Under the pieces are notes generated by a model. That model had not been told where the DNA came from. It worked only from the letters and a program-made list of their open reading frames with translations, and made no database searches. Below, piece after piece: positions 5,096-7,994 of a DNA stretch of 7,994 nt. Position 1 is the first letter of the stretch, and each line of letters starts with the position of its first letter. Made by a program: the position numbers and the translations under genes. The DNA comes from an uncultured Tolumonas sp. (lineage in GTDB: Bacteria > Pseudomonadota > Gammaproteobacteria > Enterobacterales > Aeromonadaceae), in NCBI GenBank assembly GCA_903931645.1, contig CAIZDF010000660.1, positions 1 through 7,994 on the forward strand, read 5' to 3'.

Positions 5096-6979
5096 TTACG
5101 CCATAAAGTCTTTGATTTGCTGTTCGATGCCAGCACTGTCCAGTTTCAGATCGTGATAGATCTCTTCTTGGGTGCCTTGTTCAATAAAGCGATCTGGCAG
5201 ACCGATATTCAACACTGGTTTTAACAAGCGTTGCGTCATCATCCATTCATTCACTGCAGAACCGGCACCGCCCTGAATCGCATTTTCTTCCACGGTTACC
5301 AGAATGTCGTGCTGTGCGGTAATGGTTTTCAGCAGCTCGGTATCCAGCGGTTTGACGAAACGCATATCCACCAGCGTGGCATCCAGCTTTTCGGCTACCA
5401 CTTTGGCTTGATGTAACAGCGTGCCAAAACAGAGCAGGGCAATGCCTTGGCCCTGACGCACAATACGGCCCTTGCCAATGGGTAAGGTATCAAGCTCAGC
5501 ACTGAGAGCGGCACCACAGCCACTACCGCGAGGGTAACGCACTACCGCAGGTTGGTTAAGCTGATATCCGGTGGTGAGCATCAAGCGACATTCGTTTTCA
5601 TCCGAAGGCGTCATGATCACCATGTTGGGCACGGTACGCAGGAAGCTGATATCAAAAGCGCCCTGATGTGTCGGGCCGTCGGCACCGACTAAACCGGCAC
5701 GGTCAATGGCAAACAAGACAGGCAGATTCTGAATCGCCACGTCATGAATGATCTGGTCGTAAGCGCGCTGTGTGAAGCTGGAATACATCGCCACTACCGG
5801 CTTCATGCCTTCGATGGCAAGCCCGGCGGCGAAGGTAACCGCGTGTTGTTCTGCAATCGCGACATCAAAATAACGGTTAGGATATCGCTGGGAAAACTCG
5901 ACCATGCCGGAGCCTTCACGCATCGCTGGGGTGATACCTACCAGTTTGTTATCTACAGCAGCGGTATCGCATAACCATTGCCCAAAAATGTTGGAGAAGG
6001 TCGGTTTGCTGCTTTTACTTTTCGGCAAACAGTCTTCTTCGGGGTTAAATTTCGGCACACCGTGATAACCGATAGGGTCTTTTTCGGCTGGGTCATAACC
6101 CTTGCCTTTTTTGGTCATCACATGCAGCAGTTGCGGGCCTTTCAGCTGACGCATATTTTTCAGCGTTTTTACTAACGCCTTGGTGTCGTGACCATCAATC
6201 GGGCCAATGTAGTTAAAGCCCAGCTCTTCAAACAGAGTTCCTGGGATCACCATGCCCTTAATGTGTTCTTCGGCACGCCGCACCAATTCCTTCACCGGCG
6301 GCATACCAGACAGCACTTTCTTGCCGCCTTCACGTAGGGTGGTATACAGCGAGCCGGACAACCATTTTGCCAGATGGTTATTTAGTGCACCGACGTTTTC
6401 CGAAATTGACATCTCGTTATCATTTAAGATAACCAGCATGTCTTCGTGCAGATCACCGGCATGATTCAGCGCTTCAAATGCCATACCGGCCGTCAGCGCA
6501 CCATCACCAATCACGGCAACGACTTTTTGATCCAGCCCCTGACGTTTCGCAGCGACAGCCATACCTAATGCGGCACCAATGGAGGTGCTGGAATGACCAA
6601 CACTCAGCGGGTCGTATTCACTTTCTTCGCGCCAAGGGAATGGATGGATCCCACCTTTTTGGCGGATCGTTTCCATCTGATCACGGCGGCCAGTCAGAAT
6701 TTTATGCGGATAGGCCTGATGACCAACATCCCACACTAGTTTATCTACCGGAGTCTGATAGACGTAATGTAATGCGACGGTCAGTTCTACGACGCCGAGC
6801 CCAGATGCCAGATGGCCGCTACTACGGCTGACGGAATGCAGTAAAAACGTGCGTAATTCCTGACATAACTGGGTCAAGCGTTCTTCCGGAAATTGCCGCA
6901 GATCCGCTGGTGAATTCACTAATGCCAGCGTTGGATATTCGGTCATATCAATCGTCATGTGTTTGTTATTATCCGACAT
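5096..6979 (-). CDS. dxs: 1-deoxy-D-xylulose-5-phosphate synthase
   Basis: A cytoplasmic thiamine diphosphate enzyme that condenses pyruvate and glyceraldehyde 3-phosphate to DXP (EC 2.2.1.7), the first step of the MEP isoprenoid pathway and a source for thiamine and pyridoxal. The 627 residues compare with 620 in E. coli. The cofactor motif runs from GDG (158-160) to NDN (186-188). SSGHLASG carries His56, [13 protein letters not shown] carries the catalytic Glu377, and [15 protein letters not shown] spans about 426-440. The transketolase C-terminal domain ([14 protein letters not shown], 563-576) is intact. The first ATG overlaps the ispA stop (TAATG), which suggests translational coupling, since no good ribosome site is seen. 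A second ATG at codon 8 (6956-6958) would give exactly the E. coli N-terminal spacing to the YPTLAL motif, so the true start is one of these two. Confidence 0.98.
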   Translation of the reverse strand: MSDNNKHMTIDMTEYPTLALVNSPADLRQFPEERLTQLCQELRTFLLHSVSRSSGHLASGLGVVELTVALHYVYQTPVDKLVWDVGHQAYPHKILTGRRDQMETIRQKGGIHPFPWREESEYDPLSVGHSSTSIGAALGMAVAAKRQGLDQKVVAVIGDGALTAGMAFEALNHAGDLHEDMLVILNDNEMSISENVGALNNHLAKWLSGSLYTTLREGGKKVLSGMPPVKELVRRAEEHIKGMVIPGTLFEELGFNYIGPIDGHDTKALVKTLKNMRQLKGPQLLHVMTKKGKGYDPAEKDPIGYHGVPKFNPEEDCLPKSKSSKPTFSNIFGQWLCDTAAVDNKLVGITPAMREGSGMVEFSQRYPNRYFDVAIAEQHAVTFAAGLAIEGMKPVVAMYSSFTQRAYDQIIHDVAIQNLPVLFAIDRAGLVGADGPTHQGAFDISFLRTVPNMVIMTPSDENECRLMLTTGYQLNQPAVVRYPRGSGCGAALSAELDTLPIGKGRIVRQGQGIALLCFGTLLHQAKVVAEKLDATLVDMRFVKPLDTELLKTITAQHDILVTVEENAIQGGAGSAVNEWMMTQRLLKPVLNIGLPDRFIEQGTQEEIYHDLKLDSAGIEQQIKDFMA

Positions 6980-7869
6980 TAATATGTGCGCTCAATAATG
7001 TAATCAGCGAACGCAGACAATATTTCAGTGTTGTAAGGCAGTGGTTGCAGTGCCGCGAGTGCCTGCTGGTGTAAATCACGTGCCAGTTCACGTGCGGCAT
7101 CTAAACCTAACAGGGCAGGGTAAGTGCTTTTATCTAACGCCTGATCTGAGCCCTGTGGTTTGCCCAGTGTTTCGGTATCACTAACCACATCCAGAATGTC
7201 ATCTTGCACCTGAAATGCCAGACCAATTGCCGCCGCATAGGTTTTCAGTGCCGACAGTGTTTCAGCCGTCACATTCTGCTGACACAACGCCCCTAATTGC
7301 ACGGCACATTCAATCAGTGCACCGGTTTTATGGCGGTGAATTTGTTCCAGTGCCTGCAAGCCAACATGCTGGCCCTCAGCGGCCAGATCGAGTGCCTGAC
7401 CACCACACATACCGGCATAACCGGATGCCTGCGCTAAAGCGCTCAGCATTTTGACCTGTTGTGCGCGTAAGCAATCAGGGAATGGGTGATCAGCCAGAAT
7501 AGAGAAAGCCAGTGTCTGTAAAGCATCGCCCGCCAGCACGGCGGTCGCTTCATCAAACGCTTTGTGTACGGTTGGATGACCACGACGCAGGTCATCATCA
7601 TCCATCGCTGGCAAGTCGTCATGGATCAAGGAATAAGCATGAATGCATTCGATAGCAGCCGCTGGGCCGTCCAATAAGGTTTCTTCGACATCCAGCATTA
7701 AACCGGTGGCATACACCAGAAATGGTCGTACACGTTTACCACCCAGCACCAGTCCATGCCGCATGGCGGCTTTTAAGTTTGGCGACAGATCGGGTAAGGC
7801 TTCAATATGCTGTAACAGCAGGCTATCAATGCGTTGTCGATAGTGCTGGGAAAAGGTCTGCAATGACAC
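6979..7869 (-). CDS. ispA: Farnesyl diphosphate synthase (geranyltranstransferase)
   Basis: A cytoplasmic prenyltransferase that adds isopentenyl diphosphate to dimethylallyl and geranyl diphosphate to make farnesyl diphosphate (EC 2.5.1.10), precursor of quinones and undecaprenyl carriers. Its 296 residues fit IspA (about 299). The order of motifs is GGKRVRP (43-49), the first Asp-rich motif [10 protein letters not shown] (84-93) with RR after it, GDALQT (114-119), [10 protein letters not shown] (153-162), KTG (181-183), the second Asp-rich motif DDILD (223-227) and GKPQGSD (236-242). [11 protein letters not shown] before the first motif is as in E. coli IspA. The start is a GTG directly abutting the xseB stop, preceded by AGAGGA seven bases upstream. 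The stop overlaps the dxs start by one base. It lies between xseB and dxs, the order known in enterobacteria. Confidence 0.97.
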   Translation of the reverse strand: MSLQTFSQHYRQRIDSLLLQHIEALPDLSPNLKAAMRHGLVLGGKRVRPFLVYATGLMLDVEETLLDGPAAAIECIHAYSLIHDDLPAMDDDDLRRGHPTVHKAFDEATAVLAGDALQTLAFSILADHPFPDCLRAQQVKMLSALAQASGYAGMCGGQALDLAAEGQHVGLQALEQIHRHKTGALIECAVQLGALCQQNVTAETLSALKTYAAAIGLAFQVQDDILDVVSDTETLGKPQGSDQALDKSTYPALLGLDAARELARDLHQQALAALQPLPYNTEILSAFADYIIERTY

Positions 7870-7994
7870 TTATTCGTCCTCTGCGCTCGAGCTGGTGGTT
7901 TGTTCAACAGTAAATGGTGCCAGTTTTTCCTGCTCACCCTGTTGTAACAAGATCTGCACTTGCTGCTCTGCCTGTTCTAATTTTTGTTTACTGA
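7870..7994 (-). CDS. xseB: Exodeoxyribonuclease VII small subunit, C-terminal fragment
   Basis: The frame enters from the right edge and gives the last 40 residues, ending at TAA 7872-7870. The text KLEQAEQQVQILL followed by LAPF is the conserved end of XseB, closely similar to the E. coli protein (AKLQQAEQRVQILL). XseB is a short helical protein of about 80 residues that binds XseA to form exonuclease VII, which degrades single-stranded DNA. The tail beyond the conserved part (TTSSSAEDE) is acidic and serine-rich. The start lies outside the window. Position immediately before ispA matches the known gene order, which strengthens the call despite the short fragment. Confidence 0.9.
   Translation of the reverse strand, partial: SKQKLEQAEQQVQILLQQGEQEKLAPFTVEQTTSSSAEDE
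7877..7882 (-). promoter_or_regulatory. Ribosome binding site for ispA inside xseB
   Basis: On the minus strand AGAGGA lies within the last xseB codons, seven bases before the GTG at 7869-7867. It supports GTG as the genuine ispA start despite its being a rarer start codon. Confidence 0.7.

Noticed and set aside
6478..6831. A 117-codon plus-strand frame inside dxs
   Set aside because: It is antisense to the conserved cofactor-binding part of Dxs and has a composition rich in His, Arg and Gln with no domain.
7891..7898. GCTGGTGG, identical to the E. coli Chi octamer; another on the minus strand at 5368-5375
   Set aside because: Both lie in coding sequence, two copies in 8 kb is unremarkable, and it is not known that this organism uses the E. 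coli Chi sequence.

Overview
The window looks like chromosomal DNA of a gammaproteobacterium. The best evidence is the xseB-ispA-dxs gene order at the right end, the close match of ArsC to the R773/enterobacterial type, and moderate base composition. An Aeromonadales-like genome would fit, but the genus is only an impression and cannot be settled from the sequence alone.

Left part, plus strand (1-2270): the last 75 codons of a family 5 solute-binding protein, then two permease genes of the peptide/opine/nickel (Dpp/Opp) ABC importer type. A strong hairpin with a downstream T-run separates the binding protein gene from the permeases, and a clear terminator follows the second permease. No ATPase gene is present, so the ATP-binding subunits must lie upstream of the window or elsewhere.

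Middle (2286-4240): two divergently oriented membrane protein genes share an intergenic region of about 185 bp. On the minus strand is a DUF1189-like protein of unknown function. On the plus strand is an auxin efflux carrier (AEC) family transporter that ends at its own terminator. The shared region holds a perfect 12-bp palindrome next to a TATAAA box, a candidate operator.

Arsenic pair (4281-5037, plus): an ArsR-type repressor followed 22 nt later by a glutaredoxin-dependent arsenate reductase with all known catalytic residues. ArsR lacks the E. coli-type Cys pair in the DNA-binding helix and instead carries a C-terminal Cys-Cys...Cys cluster, the other known arrangement for As(III) sensing. 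No arsenite efflux gene lies beside the pair. A 14-bp-stem terminator at 5045-5076 serves this pair and the converging isoprenoid operon.

Right part, minus strand (5096-7994): xseB (3' end only), ispA and dxs, transcribed right to left. The genes are packed without gaps: the xseB stop directly abuts a GTG start of ispA, and the ispA stop overlaps the dxs ATG by one base. dxs supplies 1-deoxyxylulose 5-phosphate for the MEP pathway, and ispA makes farnesyl diphosphate from its products. XseB is the small subunit of exonuclease VII and is only positionally linked.

I found no CRISPR array, insertion sequence, tRNA, rRNA or phage gene, and no gene set that amounts to an undescribed system. The points worth checking are regulatory (hairpins, palindromes, start codons) and contextual (missing ATPases, missing arsenite pump, the uncharacterised DUF1189-like gene).
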